A stretch of DNA of 44,879 bases from Candidatus Gastranaerophilales bacterium (lineage in GTDB: Bacteria; Cyanobacteriota; Vampirovibrionia; Gastranaerophilales; Gastranaerophilaceae), in the NCBI GenBank assembly GCA_021205645.1, contig JAJPXE010000114.1, positions 1 through 44,879 on the forward strand, given 5' to 3'. The stretch's first letter is position 1. Every line of letters begins with the position of its first letter. Both the position numbers and the translations under genes were made by a program. The notes beneath the pieces are model-generated. The model worked only from the letters and a program-made list of their open reading frames with translations. It was not told the DNA's origin and did not search any database. This document shows, in pieces, positions 33,416 through 40,295 of the stretch.

Positions 33416-35697
33416 AGTGTGTTTTTTGCCTCTTTGTATAGAAATATGCAAATTAGGACACATCTAAATGCAGGTAAAGGATAAGAGCCTTGCACCATAA
33501 TAACAGGGAAACCATGTTATGACGGGGCGAAAGCAGAAACAACGCAAGGATGGCATATGGTCAAAAACCTAAGTGTTATAGTAATTCCTGTTCATGCAGC
33601 GAAATACCCTAACGTTATTCACAGACCATGTGATAGTTAGTCGAGGGTATACGTTCACAGACTATCCCCATATCGGGGCCGCAAAAATAAAATAAAGGTG
33701 GAAATCCTGAATATTGCGGCCATTAGGAGTACGGCGCAAGCAAAGGCGCGGGAGAATCCCCCATAATCGGAAAAGGTGTGCTTGCTGTTCTAAGGAACGT
33801 GAGTAAGAAATAGTCGAGTCTCATATGAGAATATGAGGGTTATTAACTTTAAATAAAGGAACTATGGTATGGAAGCAGAAATTTATGAGCAAATAATTGC
33901 AGATTATAAAAACGGCACATCTTTTAAAGAAATAGGAGAAAAATACCAATATGATGTAAAATATCTTAAAAACAAGTTGGCGCAAGACGGCTACTATATT
34001 CCAGGTAAATATTTGCGATTTACAGAAGCCGAAATTAGTTTGATAAACCAATATTATCCAGATGGAGATTTAGACGAGCTGTTCCAAAAAATTCCAAATC
34101 ATACTCCAGAGGCGATAATATTAAAGGCTAAAAAGATGGAGACTGATTCTGGGGAATATAGTAGCTTAGAGAAAATGAAGCATCTTATTTCTGGTAAACC
34201 GTATACAATGGATGAAAGCACATTTAATCCAGATGATGGAAGTTTTTGTGCAATTACGCAAGATGGGTATAAAGTTCTAATTCGTAGAACAACGTTGAAT
34301 AAAAAGAAACTCCCAGACTTTTTCAATGTAAAGAACCCGTATACAGTGGACAATATTCGGCACTATACAGAATTGAATGGAATTGAAACAGAGCTGTTGT
34401 CAAATAGTTATTTTGGGCAAAATGAAAAACTTGATTGGAAATGTGGTAGATGTGGAGTGCATTTCACAGCCTCTTGGAAGCAATTCCTACGAGGAAAACG
34501 GCTATGTGACGCTTGCACCAAAAAAGCGACCAGAGAAAAACAGCAACTTGATATGGACTATGTAATTAAGGTTTTGTCTGAATGTGGGTACATATTAAAA
34601 GAATATAATGAAGATGTGCCAATTTCTAAACAGTCTATTGTCTTGGAGGATAACGAGGGATACAAATATGAGGCAATATGGAATCATGTTTTAGACGGAA
34701 TCAAGCCGCATTGTTTTGACCCGGCAAATAAGTTTACGATTGAGAACATTAATCATTATCTTTCACGCACGGGGCGCTCCGATTACTCTTGTATCTCGGA
34801 GGTATATACTGGAAATCATTCTCCATTGGCATTTGTACATAAACCATGTGGGACAATTTTCAAGTCTTCTTTGGTTGCCATGCAGGGAAAAGAGATAGAA
34901 GGTGCGGAGGAGAGACGATGGAAAACTTGTCCAAATTGCTTTCCACGGAGAATTGAATCACTTCATGCCTCAGTCCTCAAACAGGTGTTCTTACATGAGT
35001 ATCCAGACACAGTTATAGAAGACCAGTCATGTAGAAATCCAAATAGCGGACTTCCGCTCCCAACCGACATAGTAAATCATAGGTTGAAAATTGCCGTTGA
35101 GATTCAAAGTCAATACCATGACGGAGAACGTCAGGCAATAAAAGATGCGATTAAAAGAGAGTTTTGGCTCAACAAAGGATACAAATTTTATGGCCCAGAT
35201 ATTCGTGATTATTCAGTGCTTGGTATTGTGCAAGTATTTTTTCCTAGTATTAAAGAACTGCCGACATATTTAAATTATAATTATTCGTGTAGTGCAAGTA
35301 CCAAAATTGCTGAAGATTTGTTGAATGCAGGGCTTACGATAGGTGAAGTTGCGGATGCAATGGATGTGAAATATTCTACAATCTATGACATAGTACAATC
35401 AAAACGGATTGTTCTTCCTGCTAATTATACAAGAAGGCCAAAAAACGTAAAGGCGATTGTTCAGTTGGACGAAAATGGAGAATATTTAAATACCTTTTCG
35501 TCTTTCCTGGATATAGAACGAAATGGTTATAACAGGTATTCTATACGCAAAAAACTGAAATCTGGAGAGCATCTTTCTCAAGGCTTTTATTGGATTTTTG
35601 AGAAAGATTATAAACAAGGAGTAGTAGAAATATAATTTTAAAGTTAATAACCGGCTAGACGTTGCGAATCTAGCTAAATATGAAAATGAAAAACAAG
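33416..35697 (+). ncRNA. Group I intron 2 of the tape measure gene, with endonuclease gene
   Basis: 2282 bases. P7 pairs GACTAT (33660-33665) with ATAGTC (33810-33815). P9 (33820-33837) is identical to that of intron 1. Right after P9 a stem of 13 perfect pairs, GGTTATTAACTTT (33838-33850) with AAAGTTAATAACC (35640-35652), carries a 588-codon homing endonuclease gene in its loop. The rest is about 80 percent alike to intron 1 by eye. P1 pairs GAGGC with GCCTC, with a C before the splice site. The last base is G35697. Confidence 0.9.
33869..35635 (+). CDS. Intron-borne homing endonuclease, zinc-ribbon PD-(D/E)xK/Vsr-like
   Basis: 588 residues. An N-terminal winged or helix-turn-helix-like part (SFKEIGEKYQYDVKYLKNKL) is followed by zinc ribbons (Cys192/195/213/216; a later pair Cys354/357). 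The likely nuclease core, LPTDIVNHRLKIAVEIQSQYHD (given here in part; Asp400, Glu411, His417, Asp418), with ASVLKQVF before it and KDAIKREFWLNKGY after it, resembles the Vsr-type EDxHD fold of I-Bth0305I. The C-terminus is a NUMOD1-like unit (about 527-585). It would cut intronless tape-measure genes. ATG lies after AAAGGAA; the stop abuts the stem 3' arm. Confidence 0.82.
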   Translation: MEAEIYEQIIADYKNGTSFKEIGEKYQYDVKYLKNKLAQDGYYIPGKYLRFTEAEISLINQYYPDGDLDELFQKIPNHTPEAIILKAKKMETDSGEYSSLEKMKHLISGKPYTMDESTFNPDDGSFCAITQDGYKVLIRRTTLNKKKLPDFFNVKNPYTVDNIRHYTELNGIETELLSNSYFGQNEKLDWKCGRCGVHFTASWKQFLRGKRLCDACTKKATREKQQLDMDYVIKVLSECGYILKEYNEDVPISKQSIVLEDNEGYKYEAIWNHVLDGIKPHCFDPANKFTIENINHYLSRTGRSDYSCISEVYTGNHSPLAFVHKPCGTIFKSSLVAMQGKEIEGAEERRWKTCPNCFPRRIESLHASVLKQVFLHEYPDTVIEDQSCRNPNSGLPLPTDIVNHRLKIAVEIQSQYHDGERQAIKDAIKREFWLNKGYKFYGPDIRDYSVLGIVQVFFPSIKELPTYLNYNYSCSASTKIAEDLLNAGLTIGEVADAMDVKYSTIYDIVQSKRIVLPANYTRRPKNVKAIVQLDENGEYLNTFSSFLDIERNGYNRYSIRKKLKSGEHLSQGFYWIFEKDYKQGVVEI

Positions 35698-35875
35698 CCA
35701 ATTCAGTGCTGCTGTTCAAGAACTCGCATCTGATGCTCTTGACACAGACCTAATTAAAAATATCGTAGACCTTGGAACGGACTTAATTGAAGTCCTAGAT
35801 GCAATCATAGATAATGTCGGAATGCTTGGCGTCGCAATTGGCGCTGTTGGTATTGCGGCATTCGCAAAGAGTTTT
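35698..35875 (+). CDS. Tail tape measure protein, exon 3
   Basis: 59 codons: QFSAAVQELASDALDTDLIK, then NIVDLGTDLIEVLDAIIDNV, GMLGVAIGAVGIAAFAKSF. It continues the TP901 core into the hydrophobic segment seen in tape measures. Phase 2 at the left junction and phase 0 at the right fit the neighbours. It is bounded by an endonuclease-carrying intron on the left and the 4.4-kb intron on the right. Confidence 0.75.
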
Positions 35876-36313
35876 GTTTGACCCAAAAATATGATGAGTC
35901 TCCAAATTCATCACGCATTGGGTGACAAATCCGCAAAAAGCGGAGACAAACGTGGACGAGGCTTGGCGTTGCGCCGCAGGCATAATTAACCTGCGGCTAC
36001 ACTCCACGCACAAGTCCATGAGTAGTTCTCTTTTAAAACAAAAACTAAGGGGTAAATGCTGGAAACACCGGTTAAACCGTTCTGCCTGAATTTTTTAGGA
36101 GCGAAAGCAGAAACAAGTGAACGGCTGGCGCAAGGGAATACATAAGCCTAAACGCTACGCGACGCGAATAGCGGAGCAGATGGTCAATCAGCAGGACGGC
36201 ATGAGCTGTAAAAGCGAGTGCAATCCTCAGAGACTACCCACCCTTCGGGCTGCTACGCATATACAAACGCGGCAACCTGTAATGTATAGTCCAAATGCGG
36301 AAAAACAGGCAGC

Positions 36314-36362
36314 AAAGCAAAAAAACGGGAAGATGCCCCCGCAGTAACGAGAACATCTTCCC
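36314..36362 (-). terminator. Terminator of the antisense micro-gene
   Basis: On the - strand GGGAAGATG pairs with CATCTTCCC (arms at 36354-36362 and 36327-36335), followed by a T-run (A-run on the + strand at 36318-36325). Nine perfect pairs and an 18-base loop. It ends right beside the P7 3' strand of the intron. Confidence 0.85.
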
Positions 36363-36368
36363 TGCGCA

Positions 36369-36455
36369 CTAGGCGCAGAAGCGGTACCTGACCGAAGTCC
36401 GTACCTGGATACGAGCCTTAACTCGTACCTTTACAGTACACTTAACTTTAGCCAT
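36369..36455 (-). CDS. 28-residue cationic amphipathic peptide
   Basis: ATG at 36455 (reading leftward) lies behind AAAGGAGGTGG, one of the strongest ribosome sites in the window. The peptide opens MAKVKCTVKVRVKARI and ends VRYRFCA. Nine of 28 residues are basic and they alternate with hydrophobic ones (V-K-V-R-V-K-A-R-I-Q-V-R), the pattern of an amphipathic beta-strand; Cys6 and Cys27 could form a disulfide. It has a perfect promoter upstream and a perfect terminator downstream. It may act on membranes or nucleic acid, or be an antitoxin-like or regulatory peptide; no family is recognised. Confidence 0.65.
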   Translation of the reverse strand: MAKVKCTVKVRVKARIQVRTSVRYRFCA

Positions 36456-36551
36456 GTGTACCACCTCCTTTCTAGGCCGTCAGGGAAAGAGGGTGTCAAC
36501 GACTTTCCCATTTCGGCTCTAAAAAGCAAAGCAAAAGGTGTTACTACACAT

Positions 36552-36580
36552 ATTATATACGGGCTTGGTATTTTTGTCAA
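36552..36580 (-). promoter_or_regulatory. Perfect consensus sigma-A promoter, antisense
   Basis: Reading leftward: TTGACA (36580-36575), 17 bases, TATAAT (36557-36552). Both boxes match the consensus exactly. Transcription should start near 36545, giving a leader of about 90 bases before the 28-residue peptide and a transcript of about 230 bases. Confidence 0.9.
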
Positions 36581-36723
36581 TGCGCGTTGCTTTGTTACCT
36601 TAATTATATTCTGAGAACCTATCTCTCGATTGTGGTTCCCCTGGCGCGGGGATGATGGGGGGCGCCATTAACATATTTTATATTCATTTTAGAAATAGTA
36701 CAAGAAATATGTCGTAAAAAGGC

Positions 36724-36752
36724 TTGACAACATCCTTGCGTAGATTTATACT
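36724..36752 (+). promoter_or_regulatory. Consensus sigma-A promoter, sense strand of island
   Basis: TTGACA (36724-36729), 17-base spacer, TATACT (36747-36752). It faces away from the antisense promoter at 36552-36580; the 145 bases between them hold a GC-rich patch near 36635-36666. It drives the two + strand genes. Confidence 0.85.
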
Positions 36753-36792
36753 TTTAATAAAAATACGGGAGGTGTTGTTTTTGGAGGGAAAT

Positions 36793-37104
36793 ATGCAGAG
36801 AAAACCAAACATCCCACCAGATGGTTTGGCGCGTAAACGACGCAAATCTGGAAGGCCGTTGTATAGGGGTATAATACATTACACTGGAGACAAAAACATT
36901 TCTAATAGTAATGGTTCTTTTATTGTTTATACAGGGCAATATAAAGGTGTAAAGCATTTTAATAAAAAATTGGTAATCAGATGGGAAACAAAGAAGCCTA
37001 TCACTAATGGGCTACAGGCAGCATCTGATGTACCGAAAGAGGGAGCGGGCAGACCTATTTTACCAAAGCCTGCCCCAACAAAAAGGGACGGTGATAAAAA
37101 ATAG
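36793..37104 (+). CDS. Basic hypothetical protein, 103 aa
   Basis: ATG 36793 follows GGAGGG; an in-frame TTG at 36781 behind GGGAGGTG is an alternative. The protein is strongly basic at both ends (RKRRKSGRPLYRG at the start, PILPKPAPTKRDGDKK at the end) with a polar middle. It could bind nucleic acid. I do not recognise it. It lies 40 bases after a promoter, and its stop (TAG at 37102-37104) overlaps the probable start of the next gene. Confidence 0.6.
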   Translation: MQRKPNIPPDGLARKRRKSGRPLYRGIIHYTGDKNISNSNGSFIVYTGQYKGVKHFNKKLVIRWETKKPITNGLQAASDVPKEGAGRPILPKPAPTKRDGDKK

Positions 37105-37754
37105 ATGCACTTTTAGTTTGTATACAGGGTATAGCCATTATTATAGATGGGCTTATACCGGGACTTATATGCTGCGAAGTCTTTTTATTCCTTAGCTCTA
37201 AAAAAGTCTCTCATTTAGAATTAAGGTTATTGGCATATATTATTATTACGAGAGCAATTAAGTCGTTGATGGCGTTATTACATGGCTTTATTTTTGCGCA
37301 ATGGCATCCAGGGGATTTACAAAAAATTATAGTATATTACTTTTTTGCTGTTATTCTTGGGGTTATGTCCGCAATTATTTGGAAAAGTGATAAGTTCTCC
37401 CGTGCTTTGTTGAAATTTTCCAGGAAGACAACAGACTCTGATATCTTCAATGGGCTACTTGATTTTGATGGGGGCACGGGGGTAAATGTTGTGTTGAAAA
37501 ATGGAGATATTATAAATGGCTCTGTTTTTCGAGTAGAAGAAAACGGAAATGATTCTTGGATAGCATTACATGATTATGATATATATCAACATGATGGTCT
37601 TGAAGTTCATTCTTCTGATTTTAAAGAGGAAGGAATTGTATTGATAAAGCGGAATGATATTTTAAGGATTCATTATACCTACACCCCAAATACTAAAATG
37701 TCAGATGCGCTCGTGCAACAAAGGGGACGGCGCATAGAAAAAAATAAAAAATAA
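37101..37754 (+). CDS. DUF6338-like membrane protein with non-canonical start
   Basis: The frame is open from a stop at 37095 and reads IDALLVCIQGIAIIIDGLIP, then GLICCEVFLFLSSK, a natural N-terminal membrane segment with no ATG, GTG or TTG before the TTG at 37230. ATA 37101 lies five bases after GGTGAT and may be the start (217 aa); otherwise the protein starts at TTG 37230 (174 aa) and loses its first membrane helix, or is read by a -1 shift from the gene upstream at GATAAAAAATAG. A second membrane segment (IIVYYFFAVILGVMSAII) and a soluble domain with VNVVLKNGDIINGSVFR follow, as in DUF6338 proteins. Confidence 0.6.
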   Translation: MDALLVCIQGIAIIIDGLIPGLICCEVFLFLSSKKVSHLELRLLAYIIITRAIKSLMALLHGFIFAQWHPGDLQKIIVYYFFAVILGVMSAIIWKSDKFSRALLKFSRKTTDSDIFNGLLDFDGGTGVNVVLKNGDIINGSVFRVEENGNDSWIALHDYDIYQHDGLEVHSSDFKEEGIVLIKRNDILRIHYTYTPNTKMSDALVQQRGRRIEKNKK

Positions 37755-37755
37755 C

Positions 37756-37789
37756 AAAACCGAGCAAGTATTCACGCCTGCTCGGTTTT
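37756..37789. terminator. Bidirectional terminator between convergent units
   Basis: AAAACCGAGCA (37756-37766) pairs with TGCTCGGTTTT (37779-37789), 11 perfect pairs with an A-run on one side and a T-run on the other. It ends the + strand pair of genes and the - strand operon that run into it from both sides. Confidence 0.9.
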
Positions 37790-37848
37790 AATGTTTGCTT
37801 ATTTATTTCGTATTAGAATTTATAACCGCAATCTTGGCATTGGTGGGG

Positions 37849-39174
37849 CTAGTATCGTTCGATGGAGTCGATGTATGTTTCTGGCTGAATGTTAATATTG
37901 TAGTCGTGGATGAAGTTATAATCATCAAGCCATTTATAAAATGCCTTATCATTTTCAAATTTCATCCCATTTATATCCATGCGCCTTTCGAGAAAATGAA
38001 GTACCTCTGTTTTGGTCATAATGCCATCATAGATTGCATGAGCTAAAATAGAACGCCGTGTTCGCGCAGATAGTGCATCTCTTTGCGATACATTATACCC
38101 AAGTTGGTGTAAAACGCTTTCTTCGCTCCAAGAGCTGTATTCCCAATCGTAAAAGCCAGAACCTAGCATTCTTATATCGTTTGCTAGTGGGCCAAGGATA
38201 TTTCGATAATACTCATAGGCGGAATAGCTTAACATCTTTCGTTTACAATAATAGCAATATTCGAGGTCAATTTTCCACTCTTCTCCGCTGTCGTCTTTGA
38301 CGATTGTAGTAACTTGGGTGATTGGATGATGGTGCCTAAAACAGACAATCAAACCTTTGTAAACATATAATGTGTTATTTGGTTCGGGCTGCGGTGGCTC
38401 TGAGAATTGAAATTTGGGACTTGCTTTTATTCTCTGTGGAATTTCTTTTGGTTGCACCGGAGCGGGTCGGTGCTGCACAGCGCAAAGTCGAGCAACTGTT
38501 TCATCACGAGCTTTTAGCTTCATCTTTGGAACAATTTGTAGCGCATCTGGTGTGATTGTGTAGTATATGTCGGCAATAGCCCAATATTCTTTGCCGCTAA
38601 TTATGACAGATTCTCCCGGACATTGAGCATCCATCACGGCAATAATTCTGACCATTTTATTCGGGACTCGGTATACGGGGATAAAATACTTAGCCTTAGA
38701 AAGATATGAATCAAGTTTTCTGGCGTCTTTTAATGTACAAATGCTTCCGAGTGAGACTTTTCTGGTCAGATATTCGTCTTTAGCCGTTTTCGCATCTTCC
38801 CACTCTTTTTGTATACGAGCGTTGCGAGAAATTGGTGCCAGTTCTGGCTTTGGGGCTTCTCTCTTTTGCATCTCGGCTATTTTCTTGCGGAGATAATAAC
38901 GGATTGGGTTTAAGTATTCCTCTCCATCAACTTTCATTTCTGGTATAATTGTCAGTGCTTCAATTGGGAACTCCATCGGCCAGGAAAGCCGCGCATAATA
39001 TTGCCGATGGTTGATTTTGATGATTCTAACTCCAGAGCATTCTTCTTCTACTACAGGTACAACCAATGCCGTTTCAATGTTTTCTTGCACATGGACTACG
39101 AGAAAAAGTGCATCATCAGTCCATACTCCACGGTTTTGCTTGCAAATATCGCCAATAGATGGAGTCTTGTACAT
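37849..39174 (-). CDS. Unknown 441-residue protein with C-terminal repeat-type domain
   Basis: Last gene of the - strand operon; ATG behind AAAGGTGATT. The first 230 residues hold two similar units (DICKQNRGVWTDDALFLVV, later SICTLKDARKLDSYLSKAKY). The middle is proline-rich (PQPEPNN). The C-terminus has CYYCKRKMLSYSAYEYYRNI and then GYNVSQRDALSARTRRSIL, AIYDGIMTKTEVLHFLERRM and KWLDDYNFI, a helical DNA- or protein-binding-looking domain I recall from clostridial and phage proteins without a named function. No nuclease motif is visible. It may be an immunity or exclusion protein. Confidence 0.7.
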   Translation of the reverse strand: MYKTPSIGDICKQNRGVWTDDALFLVVHVQENIETALVVPVVEEECSGVRIIKINHRQYYARLSWPMEFPIEALTIIPEMKVDGEEYLNPIRYYLRKKIAEMQKREAPKPELAPISRNARIQKEWEDAKTAKDEYLTRKVSLGSICTLKDARKLDSYLSKAKYFIPVYRVPNKMVRIIAVMDAQCPGESVIISGKEYWAIADIYYTITPDALQIVPKMKLKARDETVARLCAVQHRPAPVQPKEIPQRIKASPKFQFSEPPQPEPNNTLYVYKGLIVCFRHHHPITQVTTIVKDDSGEEWKIDLEYCYYCKRKMLSYSAYEYYRNILGPLANDIRMLGSGFYDWEYSSWSEESVLHQLGYNVSQRDALSARTRRSILAHAIYDGIMTKTEVLHFLERRMDINGMKFENDKAFYKWLDDYNFIHDYNINIQPETYIDSIERY

Positions 39175-39202
39175 ATGGAATCACCTTTTTCTGCTTTAGG
39201 TT

Positions 39203-39736
39203 CTACCACTTATATCCGCAATCCTTACACTGGAATTGTGACCTGGCCGACTTGCTGAAAATGCCGAGAGTTGCGACGCCTACGGCCTTGCGAGTGAAAG
39301 AGATGGTCTTGATGTTGGTGGAGCCGCAGGTGGGACAGTGGGGGATATGGGCGCGGCGTTCGTGGAACTTGTAGGTATAATTGTACCAGGTGTCATTGAG
39401 AGGATTGGGTTCTGTATGTTTGGACGGGATAAAGCTAACAGAACAGTTATCTGCCTCAAAGTGTTCTTTAATATACTGAACGTTTTCTTCTTTTATCCCC
39501 CCAAGTATAATACTACCATTCTTGTCAAGTAATTTAGTTGCTTCCGCTTTTTGAATCCCAAAATTTTTTAGGACAGCCACAATAAACGATTTAGCTCCAC
39601 CTATGCTATTTATTGTCATGTCAAATAGATTATTTTCTTTTTCCTGCATAGTGCTAATTGGGTATCCACAATGAATACACACAGAAGATTTATCGCTTAT
39701 TTGCTTCCCGCATTCTGGGCAATTTATAAGCGCCAT
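39203..39736 (-). CDS. Double zinc-ribbon protein, 177 aa
   Basis: ATG behind AAGGAGGAATT. An N-terminal zinc ribbon (NCPECGKQISDKSSVCIHCGYP) is typical of bacterial zinc-ribbon proteins, and a C-terminal CPTCGSTNIKTIS...FQCKDCGYKW makes the second. Between them is a folded domain (SIGGAKSFIVAVLKNFGIQK, then LGGIKEENVQYIKEHF) resembling a ribosomal L7/L12-like alpha-beta fold. A short hydrophobic GVATLGIF stretch precedes the last ribbon. Middle gene of the - strand operon; likely to work with its membrane-protein neighbour. Confidence 0.72.
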   Translation of the reverse strand: MALINCPECGKQISDKSSVCIHCGYPISTMQEKENNLFDMTINSIGGAKSFIVAVLKNFGIQKAEATKLLDKNGSIILGGIKEENVQYIKEHFEADNCSVSFIPSKHTEPNPLNDTWYNYTYKFHERRAHIPHCPTCGSTNIKTISFTRKAVGVATLGIFSKSARSQFQCKDCGYKW

Positions 39737-39756
39737 ATAATTCCTCCTTGTCTTAT

Positions 39757-40191
39757 TTATAGCCCCAATATATTTTTTCTTTTTGCGTCGTATTCGTCTG
39801 GGGTTATGTACCCGGCATCTTTTAATTCGTCTAGCTCTTTAAGCTCTGCCATCTTATTATTTGCTTTAGGTTGTGTCTTTGGTTGGCTAGATGCAGATTT
39901 TTTCTTGTCACTTCCTAGGCCAATTACTCCTGAAGCGAGTAAAATTACACCAATGACAAGGATAATGGCACCTATAACAATGACAATTTTGTAATTGTCC
40001 AGACGCCCTTCCCAGATTGATATTGTTTTGCGTGAAGAATCACTTGAGCCAAATAATGAGTCCAGCCCAGATTGTGCGCTAATCATATTATTGGCTAAAG
40101 AGTACCTATTATATCCGTAGGCTGTAATTCCACCACCGACGACGGTTGATACGCCGCCAATGATTGCTGCTGTTTTAGATGTAGAAGCCAT
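39757..40191 (-). CDS. SHOCT-domain membrane protein, 144 aa
   Basis: First gene of the - strand operon, behind AAGGAGGAAACT. Residues 8-25 (AAIIGGVSTVVGGGITAYG) and 68-92 (IVIVIGAIILVIGVILLASG) are probable membrane segments. The C-terminal 30 residues, MAELKELDELKDAGYITPDE then YDAKRKNIL, are a SHOCT domain, a short helical module found at the ends of bacterial and phage proteins. It likely sits in the host membrane with the SHOCT end in the cytoplasm. Confidence 0.78.
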   Translation of the reverse strand: MASTSKTAAIIGGVSTVVGGGITAYGYNRYSLANNMISAQSGLDSLFGSSDSSRKTISIWEGRLDNYKIVIVIGAIILVIGVILLASGVIGLGSDKKKSASSQPKTQPKANNKMAELKELDELKDAGYITPDEYDAKRKNILGL

Positions 40192-40255
40192 AGTTTCCTC
40201 CTTACGCTTAATGCTATTGTTATTTCTTAGTAATTATTGCATTTACTTTTCTGTA

Positions 40256-40284
40256 ATTTTACCACAACTTTACATAAAAGTCAA
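40256..40284 (-). promoter_or_regulatory. Sigma-A promoter of the antisense three-gene operon
   Basis: Reading leftward: TTGACT (40284-40279), 17 bases, TAAAAT (40261-40256). The expected start is near 40249, about 58 bases before the SHOCT gene. The -35 box lies within a dozen bases of the intron 3 / exon 4 junction, so the island fills the intron to its end. Confidence 0.8.
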
Positions 40285-40295
40285 TCTTCTTCTTG

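Larger units (their letters stand above)
35876..40295 (+). ncRNA. Group I intron 3 of the tape measure gene, carrying a gene island
   Basis: About 4420 bases. The core lies at the 5' end. Q-like GGTCAATCAGCAGGACGGC lies at about 36182-36200. The P7 5' strand is GACTA (36232-36236). The S element, GTATAGTCC, has its P7 3' strand TAGTC at 36287-36291. From about 36300 to 40284 the sequence is an island of genes on both strands with its own promoters. Joining exon 3 (AAFAKSF) to exon 4 (SAFKEIKDG) requires an exit after G40295; G40280 is an alternative. P1 was not clearly found, so the edges are uncertain by a few bases. No homing endonuclease is recognised. Confidence 0.75.

Noticed and set aside
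33084..33467. Separate 127-residue gene
   Set aside because: It is tape-measure exon 2 plus intron readthrough; the TP901 core reads across it.
36117..36347. 76-residue + strand open frame in the core of intron 3
   Set aside because: It covers the ribozyme core and has no ribosome site; composition is unlike a protein.
36490..36520. GTCAACGACTTTCCC, resembling a group I R element, inside the intron 3 island
   Set aside because: No matching AAAGTC strand with a proper core was found downstream; the true P7 of this intron is at 36232-36291, and this stretch is the leader of the antisense micro-gene.
37795..39258. Several + strand frames of 60-85 residues opposite the 441-residue gene
   Set aside because: No ribosome sites; the - strand gene has strong signals and explains the region.
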